This document shows, in pieces, positions 32,123-41,174 of a stretch of 64,000 nucleotides of DNA (the first letter of the stretch is position 1; each line of letters opens with the position of its first letter). Under the pieces are notes generated by a model. It worked only from the letters and a program-made list of their open reading frames with translations. It did not search any database and was not told the DNA's origin. The stretch is from Hominenteromicrobium sp964531265 (GTDB taxonomy: Bacteria > Bacillota > Clostridia > Oscillospirales > Acutalibacteraceae): NCBI GenBank assembly GCA_964531265.1, contig CAZHDW010000012.1, positions 7,025-71,024 on the forward strand, in the 5' to 3' direction. Made by a program: the position numbers and the translations under genes.

Positions 32123-33922
32123 GTGAAAAAAGAACAGAAGAAGACAAACATCCTACGCTTTTTCCCTTTCACCAAGGGGCTGCGGCATTTCTTCATTATT
32201 TCGCTTTTGGGCACCGTGGTGTCCGTTTTTGCGAACTACATGACGCCGCAGGTAATTCGCGTTACGGTGGACTCCGTCATCAATGACGAGCCGTTCAGTC
32301 TCCCGGCTTTTATCACTGCATGGATAGAGTCGCTGGGCGGACGCGAATTCTTACAGCACAACATAATTATATGTGCACTAATTTCAATAGCATTCTCCCT
32401 CATATCCCAGGCGGCCATGTATGTTTCCCGTATAACCATGGCAAAGGGCTGTGAAGGCACTGCAAAAATAATCCGCGATACCCTGTTCTCCCATATTCAG
32501 CGTTTGCCCTATGCATGGCACAACCTGAACCAAACAGGCGATATCATCCAGCGCTGCACGCAGGACGTTGAACTTATACGCAACTTCATCAGCGGTCAGA
32601 TGGCCGAGCTGCTGCGCGTTGTTTTCCTCATTATCACACCGCTTATACTCATGTTCTCCATGAACGCAAAGCTTGCCTGCATCGCGTTGGCCTTCATCCC
32701 CGTGGTGCTTGCATATTCGCTGATCTTCTTCCGCATTGTCGGACAGAAGTTCCAGGCTGCGGACGAAGCCGAGGGCGTGCTCACCTCCATTGTGCAGGAA
32801 AACCTCACCGGTGTGCGCGTAGTACGCGCCTTTGGCCGCGAGCGCTTTGAGAAGGATAAATTCAACAAGCAGAATGATCTCTTCTCCGAAATGTGGGTCA
32901 AGCTCGGCTATGTCATGGGTACAAACTGGGGACTTGGCGACCTGCTCTCAGGTCTGCAGGTCATCACCATCATGGCATCCGGCATACTCTTTGTCGTTAA
33001 CGGAAATCTTACAGAGGGCGAATACCTTGCATTCATCTCCTACAACTCAATGCTGGTATGGCCCACAAGAAGCCTCGGACGTCTGCTCGGCGAGCTTTCA
33101 AAGACAACCGTCAGCTCCAAGCGTCTGTTTGAAATCCTCGATGCAGAGCCGGAAAAGGACACAGGCAAGATGATAGAAGCCCCCATGGACGGCGATATCG
33201 AGTTCAAGCATGTGAACTTCTCCTATAATGAGTCCTCCGAGACTCTCCACGACATCAACTTTACAGTGAAGGCCGGTACAACACTCGGCATCCTCGGCTC
33301 CACCGGCAGCGGAAAGAGTACGCTTTCCTATCTGCTGGATCGTCTCTATGAGCTTCCAGAGGGCTCCGGCGAGATAACCATCGGCGGTGTCGATATCCGT
33401 GACATCCCCCTGCCGTATCTGCGCCGCAACATAGGCATAGTTCTGCAGGAGCCGTTCCTGTTCTCAAAGAGCTTCAAGGATACCATTTCCGACGGCTCCT
33501 CCCGCCACGACCTTGAAAGCGTGCGCAAATACGCACGTCTTGCAGTCATCGATGACACGATAGATAATTTCGCCGAGGGCTATGAGACACAGATAGGCGA
33601 ACGCGGCGTCACGATATCCGGCGGTCAGAAGCAGCGCGTGGCAATTGCCCGTATGCTCATGCAGGATACTCCGATAAAGATATTCGACGATTCACTTTCC
33701 GCAGTCGATATGGAAACGGACGCAAAAATACGTGCATCCATCAACGAAAACGTACGCGGTACTACGATAATCATCGCACACCGTATTTCTACCATCATGA
33801 ATGCAGACCACATTATCGTTATGGACAAGGGCCGTATCGTTCAGCAGGGCACACACGAGGCCCTCGCAAACACCGACGGCATCTACAAGCGCATATACGA
33901 TACTCAGCGCTCTGCTGACTGA
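32123..33922 (+). CDS. ABC exporter half-transporter with degenerate ATPase site (BmrC/LmrC type)
   Basis: This 599-residue protein has six membrane helices followed by an ABC ATPase domain: Walker A GSTGSGKST (about residues 391-399), signature ISGGQKQR and Walker B IKIFDDSLSAVD. The catalytic glutamate after Walker B is Asp, as in the non-catalytic partner of heterodimeric exporters. The start is GTG at 32123 with AAAGG before it; the frame stays open upstream through the hairpin leader, but no ribosome site supports that extension. It forms an operon with the next gene, 19 bases away, and probably exports drugs or lipids. Confidence 0.92.
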   Translation: MKKEQKKTNILRFFPFTKGLRHFFIISLLGTVVSVFANYMTPQVIRVTVDSVINDEPFSLPAFITAWIESLGGREFLQHNIIICALISIAFSLISQAAMYVSRITMAKGCEGTAKIIRDTLFSHIQRLPYAWHNLNQTGDIIQRCTQDVELIRNFISGQMAELLRVVFLIITPLILMFSMNAKLACIALAFIPVVLAYSLIFFRIVGQKFQAADEAEGVLTSIVQENLTGVRVVRAFGRERFEKDKFNKQNDLFSEMWVKLGYVMGTNWGLGDLLSGLQVITIMASGILFVVNGNLTEGEYLAFISYNSMLVWPTRSLGRLLGELSKTTVSSKRLFEILDAEPEKDTGKMIEAPMDGDIEFKHVNFSYNESSETLHDINFTVKAGTTLGILGSTGSGKSTLSYLLDRLYELPEGSGEITIGGVDIRDIPLPYLRRNIGIVLQEPFLFSKSFKDTISDGSSRHDLESVRKYARLAVIDDTIDNFAEGYETQIGERGVTISGGQKQRVAIARMLMQDTPIKIFDDSLSAVDMETDAKIRASINENVRGTTIIIAHRISTIMNADHIIVMDKGRIVQQGTHEALANTDGIYKRIYDTQRSAD

Positions 33923-33941
33923 TCGGCAACAGGAGCAATAT

Positions 33942-35756
33942 ATGAAGAAAAATAAAAACTCATCAATACAGACATGGGCAAAGATACTTCCGTTTCTTGC
34001 CCCATACAAAAAGCAGATGTTCGGCTCCATGGCGTTGATGATAGGTGCTGCCGCCATAGACACCATCACTCCGCTTTTCTCCGGCTACGCCGTGGATAAC
34101 TTCATAGGGCCGCGCACGACCGACGGTCTTGTTGGCTTCACACTGGCCTATATCGCACTGATGATACTGATGACGGCCGGCACAATCCTCATGGCGATAC
34201 TCGCACTCAAGGTCGAAATGTACCTTGGCCGAGACCTCAAGAGAAAGCTTTTCGACCATTTGCAGACACTTGATTTCTCGTACTATAACACAACTCCCGT
34301 AGGCACAACAATGGCCCGCGTTATGAGTGATACAAACAAGATAGGCAGCGTCTTCGCATGGAGCATCGTGGATATCTTCTGGAGCCTCTTCTACATCATC
34401 CTCTGCGTATGCGTAATGCTCTCCGTCAACTGGCGTCTGGCACTGCTGCTTATCGTCCTCATACCGATAGTTGCGGTCATATCCCTGTATTTCCAGAAGA
34501 GGATACTGGCAGCCAACCGCCGTGTGCGCGCCATAAACGCCGAGGTAACACGCCATTACAACGAGGGCATATCCGGCGCAAAGACCTCCAAAACAATGGT
34601 CATCGAGGCTAAGAACGACGCCAACTTCCGAAATGTCACTGAGGAAATGCGCGAGGCCTCCGTCAATGTCACACGTACACATTCGATCTACTGGCCGCTC
34701 GTCGGCTTCATCACCGCTCTGGGTGTGGGCGCAGTGCTCACCGTCGGCGGCGACATGGTGCTTTCCGACTACATAACAGTCGGTCAGATGACCATATTCA
34801 TCAACTACGCACTCACCCTTGCAGACCCGGTGCAGAACCTTGCAAGAAGTGCCGCTGACTTTATCTCCACACAGGTAAATATCGAGCGCACCATGGCTCT
34901 GCTCGACCGCGAGCCGCTCATCAAGGATACCCCCGCCGTCATCGAAAAATACGGCACGGCATTCGATCCGAAGCGTGAGAACTGGGAGCCGCTTCAGGGA
35001 CACATCACCTTTGAGGATGTCACCTTCAAGTATGCCGACGGCGTTGAAAATGTTCTCGAGCATTTCAATCTCGATATTCCGGCAGGCACAACAGTGGCTA
35101 TCGTCGGTGAGACCGGCGCCGGCAAGAGTACGCTCGTAAACCTCGCATGCCGCTTCTTTGAGCCGACCGAGGGCCGCATACTCATCGACGGCAAGGACTA
35201 CCGCGACCGCTCAACGCTCTGGCTGCACTCAAACATAGGCTATGTTCTCCAGACACCGCACCTGTTCTCCGGAACCGTGCGTGACAACATCCGCTACGGC
35301 AAGCTGGATGCAACCGACGAGGAGATAGAGGCAGCGGCAAAGCTGGTCAGCGCACACGACGCTATCATGCGCATGGAAAATGGCTATGACAGTGATGTCG
35401 GCGAGGGCGGAGATCAGCTCTCCACCGGCGAAAAGCAGCTCATTTCCTTTGCACGTGCCGTGCTTGCAGACCCGAGAATCTTCGTGCTGGATGAGGCTAC
35501 GGCTTCCATCGACACCAAGACCGAGGAGCTTATTCAGCATGCGATATCTACGCTGCTCGACAACCGCACATCGTTCCTCATTGCCCATCGTTTGTCCACC
35601 ATCCGTCACGCCGACCTCATCCTTGTGGTTCGCGGCGGTAAGATAATTGAGCGCGGCACACACGAGGAGCTGCTCGCACTGGGCGGCTACTACGCCGACC
35701 TGCACAACAAACAGTTCGAAACCGAGCACACCACAAAGGTCTTCGGCGAACAATAA
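33942..35756 (+). CDS. ABC exporter half-transporter with catalytic site (BmrD/LmrD type)
   Basis: This 604-residue partner has six membrane helices and an ATPase domain with Walker A GETGAGKST (about residue 389), Walker B IFVLDEATASID with the catalytic Glu, and H-loop IAHRLST. Its signature reads LSTGEKQL in place of LSGGQ. Together with the first subunit (intact signature, no Glu), this gives one working and one degenerate nucleotide site, as in BmrCD, LmrCD and TM287/288. AGGAG lies six bases before the ATG; the longer frame reaching back to 33801 overlaps the first gene. A terminator follows. Confidence 0.93.
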   Translation: MKKNKNSSIQTWAKILPFLAPYKKQMFGSMALMIGAAAIDTITPLFSGYAVDNFIGPRTTDGLVGFTLAYIALMILMTAGTILMAILALKVEMYLGRDLKRKLFDHLQTLDFSYYNTTPVGTTMARVMSDTNKIGSVFAWSIVDIFWSLFYIILCVCVMLSVNWRLALLLIVLIPIVAVISLYFQKRILAANRRVRAINAEVTRHYNEGISGAKTSKTMVIEAKNDANFRNVTEEMREASVNVTRTHSIYWPLVGFITALGVGAVLTVGGDMVLSDYITVGQMTIFINYALTLADPVQNLARSAADFISTQVNIERTMALLDREPLIKDTPAVIEKYGTAFDPKRENWEPLQGHITFEDVTFKYADGVENVLEHFNLDIPAGTTVAIVGETGAGKSTLVNLACRFFEPTEGRILIDGKDYRDRSTLWLHSNIGYVLQTPHLFSGTVRDNIRYGKLDATDEEIEAAAKLVSAHDAIMRMENGYDSDVGEGGDQLSTGEKQLISFARAVLADPRIFVLDEATASIDTKTEELIQHAISTLLDNRTSFLIAHRLSTIRHADLILVVRGGKIIERGTHEELLALGGYYADLHNKQFETEHTTKVFGEQ

Positions 35757-35766
35757 ATTAACAGCA

Positions 35767-35799
35767 CAAAAAATCCTACCCGACCGGGTAGGATTTTTT
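35767..35799. terminator. Bidirectional terminator between the exporter and accA
   Basis: A stem AAATCCTACCCG/CGGGTAGGATTT with a two-base loop has A- and T-runs on both flanks. It can end the exporter operon and the fatty-acid operon. Confidence 0.92.
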
Positions 35800-35815
35800 C
35801 ATTCAGCTAAACCTG

Positions 35816-36580
35816 TTAGAATTTTCTGAATCTTTCATAGCGCTCTTTAAGTAGCACCTCAGTGTCCTTCGCGCAAAGCACGTCAAGCTCTTCCTCCAGC
35901 AGTGACTTCACACGTCCGAAGATCTCGCCCTTGCCGCTTTCACTTATCACGCGTTCAACCACCTGAAAGCTCTCCATATCCTGTGCGGTAAGCTTCAGAT
36001 GCTCTGCCGCCTCCTTTGCGCGCTTGGCATCCTTCCACAGTATGCTTGCGCAGCCCTCGGGGGAAACCACGGAATACACCGCGTTTTCAAGTATCCATAC
36101 GCGATCCGCGACGGCCAGCGCAAGTGCTCCGCCGCTGCCGCCCTCTCCGACAAGCACGGAGATTATCGGCGTTTTCAGCCCCATCATCTCGATGAGATTT
36201 TCCGCGATTGCCTGACCCTGTCCGCGCTCCTCTGCGCCTATTCCGCAGAAAGCTCCGGCTGTGTCGACAAAGCACACCACCGGCCTGTGGAATTTCTCCG
36301 CCTGCTTCATGAGGCGCAGTGCCTTGCGGTAGCCCTCGGGATTCGGCGAGCCGAAATTGCGGAACACCTTATCCTTGGTGTCTCCGCCCTTTTCTATCGC
36401 TATCACGGTAACGGCTCTGCCGTTCAGCTCAGCTATACCGCCGACCACCGCCGGGTCATCGGCAAAGCGCCGGTCGCCGTGAAGCTCCACGAAATCCGTG
36501 AAAATGTTTTTGATGAATGAAAATCCGGTAGCGCGTCCCTTTCCGCGGGCAAGCTGTACCTTTTCATAAGCCGCAGCCAT
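35816..36580 (-). CDS. accA: AccA, acetyl-CoA carboxylase carboxyltransferase alpha subunit
   Basis: With AccD it moves the carboxyl group from biotin on AccB to acetyl-CoA, giving malonyl-CoA for fatty-acid synthesis. The 254-residue crotonase-fold protein shows FVELHGDRRFADDPAVVGG, FGSPNPEGYRKALRLM, VDTAGAFCGIGAEERGQG and VGEGGSGGALALAVADRVW. It is shorter than E. coli AccA (about 320) at the N-terminus, as in other Firmicutes. It is the last gene of the operon and its start shares one base with the accD stop (TAATG), which helps keep the subunits equal. Confidence 0.96.
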   Translation of the reverse strand: MAAAYEKVQLARGKGRATGFSFIKNIFTDFVELHGDRRFADDPAVVGGIAELNGRAVTVIAIEKGGDTKDKVFRNFGSPNPEGYRKALRLMKQAEKFHRPVVCFVDTAGAFCGIGAEERGQGQAIAENLIEMMGLKTPIISVLVGEGGSGGALALAVADRVWILENAVYSVVSPEGCASILWKDAKRAKEAAEHLKLTAQDMESFQVVERVISESGKGEIFGRVKSLLEEELDVLCAKDTEVLLKERYERFRKF

Positions 36581-37446
36581 TACGCTTCCCCCTTTTCGAT
36601 GCCATGCATTTTAAGCAGCCTTGCTATCATTTTCTTCTGCTCACTACGCGGCGTGATGAGGTCTACGAAGCCGTGCTCAAGCAGGAACTCCGCCCTTTGA
36701 AAGCCCTCCGGCAGCTTTTTGTGCACCGTCTGCTCTATGACACGTGCACCGGCAAAGCCTATCAGAGTGCCCGGCTCCGCCATGATGATGTCTCCGTCCA
36801 TTGCGAAGCTCGCCGTAACACCGCCCGTTGTGGGGTCTGTCAGCACGGCAAGATAAAAGAGCCCGGCCTCGCTGTGCAGGCGTACTGCGCCGCTTGTCTT
36901 CGCCATCTGCATAAGGGACAGGATGCCCTCCTGCATTCTGGCGCCGCCTGCCGCCGTAAAGCCGACTACGGGAAGCCTGTTCTCCGTCGCATATTCAAAA
37001 AGCCTTGTTATCTTTTCGCCGACAGCCGTACCCATGCTGCCCATCATAAAATGCGGATCCATGCAGAACAGTGCGCATTTTTTGCCGTACAGCTCAGCGG
37101 TACCGCAGATAACGGCCTCCTTTTCCCTTGTGGAAAGCCTTGCACTTTTCAGCTTGTTTTCGTAATTCGGAAATTTCAAAATATCCTTGCTCGTTATATC
37201 CTCGTAAAGCTCGGTAAAGCTACCCTCATCCGCCAGAAAATCTATGCGCTGCCTTGCCGTCATTCTGAAATGATGTCCGCAGCGGCACACGTTCTGCGCA
37301 TCCCACAGCTCCGACATCGGTGTCTGCAAGCCGCATTTCGGGCAGGTCATAGTAGCTTCATGCTGCTCTTCAAGCGGATTTTTAAGCTGCTTGCCGCCCT
37401 TTTCAAGCTCATTCTGTGACGAACGAAACAGTCCCATTAAGTTCAC
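36580..37446 (-). CDS. accD: AccD, acetyl-CoA carboxylase carboxyltransferase beta subunit
   Basis: This 288-residue subunit carries the zinc ribbon CPKCGLQT...CRCGHHF (near residues 34-57) and the crotonase core FMGSMGTAVGEKITRL, GFTAAGGARMQEG and LTDPTTGGVTASFA that binds acetyl-CoA. The start is GTG at 37446 with AAAGGGGG ahead. It partners with AccA, encoded directly downstream with a one-base overlap; accC lies 32 bases upstream. Confidence 0.96.
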   Translation of the reverse strand: MNLMGLFRSSQNELEKGGKQLKNPLEEQHEATMTCPKCGLQTPMSELWDAQNVCRCGHHFRMTARQRIDFLADEGSFTELYEDITSKDILKFPNYENKLKSARLSTREKEAVICGTAELYGKKCALFCMDPHFMMGSMGTAVGEKITRLFEYATENRLPVVGFTAAGGARMQEGILSLMQMAKTSGAVRLHSEAGLFYLAVLTDPTTGGVTASFAMDGDIIMAEPGTLIGFAGARVIEQTVHKKLPEGFQRAEFLLEHGFVDLITPRSEQKKMIARLLKMHGIEKGEA

Positions 37447-37478
37447 GGCGGTCTACCCCCTTTGTTTTTTCGTACAGA

Positions 37479-38792
37479 TCATTCCTCGCGTTTCTTCATA
37501 AAGTCCGTATAATAATCTCCGCTTTGGAATTCCGGATCGCGCACTATATCTATCTGTCTCTCAATATTGTTGGGCAGGCCGCCTATCACGAGCTCGCACA
37601 GAGCGGACTGCATCTTGCGTATTGCTTCCTCGCGTGTGGAGGAAAACACTATCATCTTTCCGAGCATGGAGTCGTAAAACGGCGGAACCTCATACCCCTG
37701 ATATAAAAATGTATCAAACCTGACCCACGGGCCGGAGGGAATGTGTAATATATCCACCTTGCCCACGCTGTCCGCATTTATTCTGCATTCGATAGCCGCA
37801 CCGTTCACCCTGATATCGTCCTGTGTGAAATTCAGCTCCACACCGGCGGCTATTCGTATCTGCCACTTCACTATATCCTTGCCCGTTACAAGCTCGGACA
37901 CCGGGTGCTCCACCTGCAGGCGCGTGTTCATCTCCATGAAGTAAAATTCACCGTCGGCCGTCATCAAAAACTCCACCGTTCCGGCATTCACATAGCCCAC
38001 TGCCCCGGCAGCTCTTGCAGCCGCATCAAACAGCTTTGCACGCGTCTGTGCCGAAACTCCCGGGGACGGCGACTCCTCTATCAGCTTCTGGTTGTTTTTC
38101 TGTATGGAGCATTCTCTCTCGCCCAGGCAGACAACATGTCCCTGCTCATCACAGAGCAGTTGCACCTCGATGTGCTTGGCCGGATAGATGTACTTTTCCA
38201 TGTACATTCTGCCGTCTCCGAAGGCCTTTTCCGCCTCGGCCGAGGCTGTCTCAAAGGCCTGCGCAAGCTCATCCTCGTTTCGCACGAGCCTTATGCCCTT
38301 TCCGCCGCCTCCAGCAGAGGCCTTAAGCATTACGGGATAACCGACGGTTTTTGCCGCAGCAGCGGCCTGTGCAGCATTTTCAAGAATGCCCGTGCCCGGT
38401 ATTGTAGGCACACCGGCCTCTTGCATGATGCGCCGCGCCGCGTCCTTATCGCCCATTCTCGAGATAAGCTCTCCGGACGGCCCGACAAAGGTAATGCCGT
38501 ATTTTTTGCAAAGCTCCGCAAAGCCCGGATTCTCTGCCAGGAAGCCATAGCCCGGGTGTATCGCCTGAGCCTTTGTAGCCAGCGCCGCGCTGATTATCCT
38601 CTCCTGATTCAGATAGCTGTCGTTTGCAGCAGCCTCACCGATACAGATTGCCTCATCGGCAAGTGCCACGTGGATGGACTCCGCATCGGCCTTGGAGTAC
38701 ACCGCAACGGTACGTATTCCCATTTCCTTGCAGGCACGAATGATGCGCACAGCTATCTCTCCGCGGTTAGCAACAAGTAGTTTTGTAAACAT
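37479..38792 (-). CDS. accC: AccC, biotin carboxylase
   Basis: This 437-residue ATP-grasp enzyme carboxylates biotin carried by AccB using ATP and bicarbonate. Visible motifs are KLLVANRGEIAVRIIRA at the start, ASAGGGGKGIRLV (ATP-binding glycine loop), RECSIQKNNQKLIEESP and MEMNTRLQVEHPVSE with the active-site Arg. The ATG at 38792 follows AAGGAAGGA; a TTG two codons earlier is less likely. It sits between fabZ and accD in the operon. Confidence 0.96.
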   Translation of the reverse strand: MFTKLLVANRGEIAVRIIRACKEMGIRTVAVYSKADAESIHVALADEAICIGEAAANDSYLNQERIISAALATKAQAIHPGYGFLAENPGFAELCKKYGITFVGPSGELISRMGDKDAARRIMQEAGVPTIPGTGILENAAQAAAAAKTVGYPVMLKASAGGGGKGIRLVRNEDELAQAFETASAEAEKAFGDGRMYMEKYIYPAKHIEVQLLCDEQGHVVCLGERECSIQKNNQKLIEESPSPGVSAQTRAKLFDAAARAAGAVGYVNAGTVEFLMTADGEFYFMEMNTRLQVEHPVSELVTGKDIVKWQIRIAAGVELNFTQDDIRVNGAAIECRINADSVGKVDILHIPSGPWVRFDTFLYQGYEVPPFYDSMLGKMIVFSSTREEAIRKMQSALCELVIGGLPNNIERQIDIVRDPEFQSGDYYTDFMKKREE

Positions 38793-38811
38793 AGGCAATC
38801 CTTCCTTAAAC

Positions 38812-39228
38812 TTAACTGTTCAGCAGCGCAAAGGAGAATTCCGCCGAAATACAGATTTTGCCGTTCACACGGCCCACACCCTTTGCAAAATAGAACATGC
38901 CCCTCTGCCGAACTATCTCGCACTCCGTTTCGAGCGTATCGCCCGGCTTCACCATGGAGCGGAATTTCACCTTATCAAGGCTTGTAAACACCGGGGTAAC
39001 ATGCTCTGTAGCGCTCTTTGCGAGCAGCACACATGCACTCTGGGCCAGCATTTCGCACTGAATCACGCCCGGAACTATCGGATTATCCGGAAAATGTCCC
39101 TGCAAAAAGTATTCATCTCCGCGAATATGGCATTTTCCGTGCGCCTTACCGTCTATCAGCTCCACCTCGTCCACAAGCAGCATGGGCTCGCGGTGGGGCA
39201 GGATGCTCTTTATCTCTTCTCTGTTCAT
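38812..39228 (-). CDS. fabZ: FabZ, 3-hydroxyacyl-ACP dehydratase
   Basis: This 138-residue hotdog-fold enzyme removes water from 3-hydroxyacyl-ACP in each elongation round. The start ILPHREPMLLVDEV and the active-site helix FLQGHFPDNPIVPGVIQCEMLAQ, with the catalytic His and Glu, are canonical. It is coded between accB and accC, its usual place in Firmicutes fab operons. No fabA or fabM isomerase gene is in the operon, so the origin of unsaturated acids is not explained here. Confidence 0.96.
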   Translation of the reverse strand: MNREEIKSILPHREPMLLVDEVELIDGKAHGKCHIRGDEYFLQGHFPDNPIVPGVIQCEMLAQSACVLLAKSATEHVTPVFTSLDKVKFRSMVKPGDTLETECEIVRQRGMFYFAKGVGRVNGKICISAEFSFALLNS

Positions 39229-39237
39229 GCTGTCACC

Positions 39238-39663
39238 TTATTCCTGAGCAATGCGAAACAGCGGCTGGTCGTATTCCACTACCTGTCCGTTGCCAACACA
39301 TATCTCGGCTATTTTGCCCTCCACCTCGCAGGTGATCTCATTCATGAGCTTCATCGCCTCTATTATGCACAGCGTATCTCCGGGATGCACCGTGTCACCG
39401 ATTTCGACAAAGGGCTTGCTTTCGGGAGAGGGAGCGGAATAGAACACGCCCACAGCCGGGCTCTTGACATAAACGCCGGGCTTTTCATCCTTCATCTCCT
39501 CTGTCGGTACTGCTGTTTCCTTCGGCACCGATATAATCTGCTGCACGGGCTGAGCCGTCGGCATACGCTCTATAGTCACGTGGCTGCCGTCCACCTCAAG
39601 CCTTGTCAGACCGTTCTTCTGCACTATCTCGGCAAGCGCCGCTATATCCTTAATATTGATCAT
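39238..39663 (-). CDS. accB: AccB, biotin carboxyl carrier protein
   Basis: This 141-residue protein carries biotin on the lysine of EAMKLMN, within the C-terminal biotinyl domain (VGVFYSAPSPESKPFVEIGDTVHPGD and onwards). The N-terminal helix (MINIKDIAALAEIVQKNGL) and a Pro/Thr-rich linker precede it. The ATG at 39663 follows AGAGG; the longer frame from 39696 lacks support. It lies between fabF and fabZ and swings between AccC and AccAD. Confidence 0.95.
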   Translation of the reverse strand: MINIKDIAALAEIVQKNGLTRLEVDGSHVTIERMPTAQPVQQIISVPKETAVPTEEMKDEKPGVYVKSPAVGVFYSAPSPESKPFVEIGDTVHPGDTLCIIEAMKLMNEITCEVEGKIAEICVGNGQVVEYDQPLFRIAQE

Positions 39664-39701
39664 ATCAGCCTCTAACCTTTCTACTGTTGAGTTCATTTAT
39701 A

Positions 39702-40937
39702 TCACAAAACCTTACGCAATGCAATGCAGGCGTTATGGCCACCAAAGCCGAGTGACACCGACAGTGCAAGGTCGAGCTCGACATTTCTTGCCGTATTCGG
39801 GCAAACATCGAGGTCGCATTCCGGGTCGGGCTGCTCGTAGTGTATCGTCGGCGGAACTATGCCCTCCTTTATTGCAAGGGCGGTGGCAATCGCCTCCACG
39901 GCACCTGCCGCGCCGAGCATATGACCGGTCATTGACTTTGTGGAGCTCACGATGACTCTGTTTGAATGCTCTCCGAAGACGCTCTTTATAGCCATTGTCT
40001 CGCTTTTTTCGTTCAGCGATGTGCTCGTGCCATGTGCGTTTATGTATATTTTCTCGTTTACAATGTCCGCGCCGGCCTCATCGAGAGCCATGCGTATCGC
40101 TCTGGCTCCGCCCCTGCCCTCGGGGTCGGGGGCTGTCATGTGGTGTGCGTCATCCGTGGAGCCGTAGCCAACGATCTCGGCATATATTCTGGCTCCGCGT
40201 GCTTTTGCATGCTCATACTCCTCCAGTATCAGCGCTGCGCCGCCCTCACCCATTACAAAGCCGCTTCTGCGCTTATCAAAGGGGCAGCAGGCCGTCTCCG
40301 GATCCGGATTTGTCGTCAGGGCGGTCATATTGCCAAAGCCGGCCACGCCGATGGGCGTTATTGCGGCCTCTGCACCGCCTGCAATGATGGCATCGAGATA
40401 TCCGTGCTTTATTGCTCTGTAAGCCTCGCCTATCTCATTATTGCTCGTTGCGCAGGCCGTGGTTATCGGCAGGCAAGCACCCTGAGCGTTGAAGCGAATG
40501 GCGATATTGCCGCCTGCGATATTCGCTATGAGCATCGGTATGAAATACGCGGATACGCGCTTCGGGCCTTTTTCGTTCATTACGGCGACCTGATTTGAAA
40601 AAGTCTCTATGCCGCCGATGCCGGAACCGAAATAAACACCGAGACGCTCCGGGTCTATCTTGCCCTCTATCTCGCTGTCGCTCATTGCCTGTACTGCCGC
40701 CGCCATTGCGTACTGCGAAAACAGATCGCTCTTTCTCACTTCGCCCCTGTCCATATATTTAAGCGGATCGAAGTCCTTGACCTCTCCCGCAACATGTGCC
40801 TTATAATCCGTGGAATCAAATTTTGTTATCGTGCCAATGCCGTTTTTACCGGCCTTGAGGCTTTCCCAAAATGTCTCCACATCGTTTCCGACCGGTGTTA
40901 TCGCACCGAGACCGGTAATTACAACTCTTCTTTCCAT
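39702..40937 (-). CDS. fabF: FabF, 3-oxoacyl-ACP synthase II
   Basis: This 411-residue condensing enzyme elongates acyl-ACP with malonyl-ACP. The Cys-His-His triad is visible in ITTACATSNNEIG, INAHGTSTSLNE and STKSMTGHMLGAAGAVEA. The ATG at 40937 follows AAAGGA; five extra codons upstream are less likely. It is separated from fabG by a 237-base region rich in hairpins, an unusually large gap in this otherwise tight operon. Confidence 0.96.
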   Translation of the reverse strand: MERRVVITGLGAITPVGNDVETFWESLKAGKNGIGTITKFDSTDYKAHVAGEVKDFDPLKYMDRGEVRKSDLFSQYAMAAAVQAMSDSEIEGKIDPERLGVYFGSGIGGIETFSNQVAVMNEKGPKRVSAYFIPMLIANIAGGNIAIRFNAQGACLPITTACATSNNEIGEAYRAIKHGYLDAIIAGGAEAAITPIGVAGFGNMTALTTNPDPETACCPFDKRRSGFVMGEGGAALILEEYEHAKARGARIYAEIVGYGSTDDAHHMTAPDPEGRGGARAIRMALDEAGADIVNEKIYINAHGTSTSLNEKSETMAIKSVFGEHSNRVIVSSTKSMTGHMLGAAGAVEAIATALAIKEGIVPPTIHYEQPDPECDLDVCPNTARNVELDLALSVSLGFGGHNACIALRKVL

Positions 40938-41174
40938 AATTTTTCCTTTCATGATCGACTTACACTATACGAAATATCCGAGGGCGCATTGGGCACGATT
41001 CCCGATTTCCGTGCCCGATACGCCCTGCGGAAACTCCGCTATCCGTAACGCAGGCTCTCGCCTGCGAAAAAACGGCTGTTTTACGCGCCCTGCGTACCCG
41101 GACGCGTGTACAGGTTCCCATAGGAGTGGGTTTATCTTTCGAAGCGGATATTCATCCGCAAGAAAAATTCATTG
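40938..41174. repeat. Hairpin-rich gap inside the fatty-acid operon
   Basis: Three strong inverted repeats lie in this gap: GGGCG...GGGCACG with CGTGCCC...CGCCC (40982-41025), CGCAGGC/GCCTGCG with a four-base loop (41049-41066) and GCGGAT/ATCCGC (41144-41159). None is followed by a T-run on the minus strand, so they are not plain terminators. The gap is too short and has no open frame for the missing acyl carrier protein. It could be an inserted repetitive element or an RNA-processing site. Confidence 0.6.

Noticed and set aside
33963..35063. 366-codon antisense frame over the second exporter gene
   Set aside because: Shadow frame; the sense strand has a complete, motif-rich ABC transporter.
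41049..41066. CGCAGGC hairpin as a terminator of fabG
   Set aside because: On the minus strand the T-run comes before the stem, not after it, so it would not end fabG transcripts.
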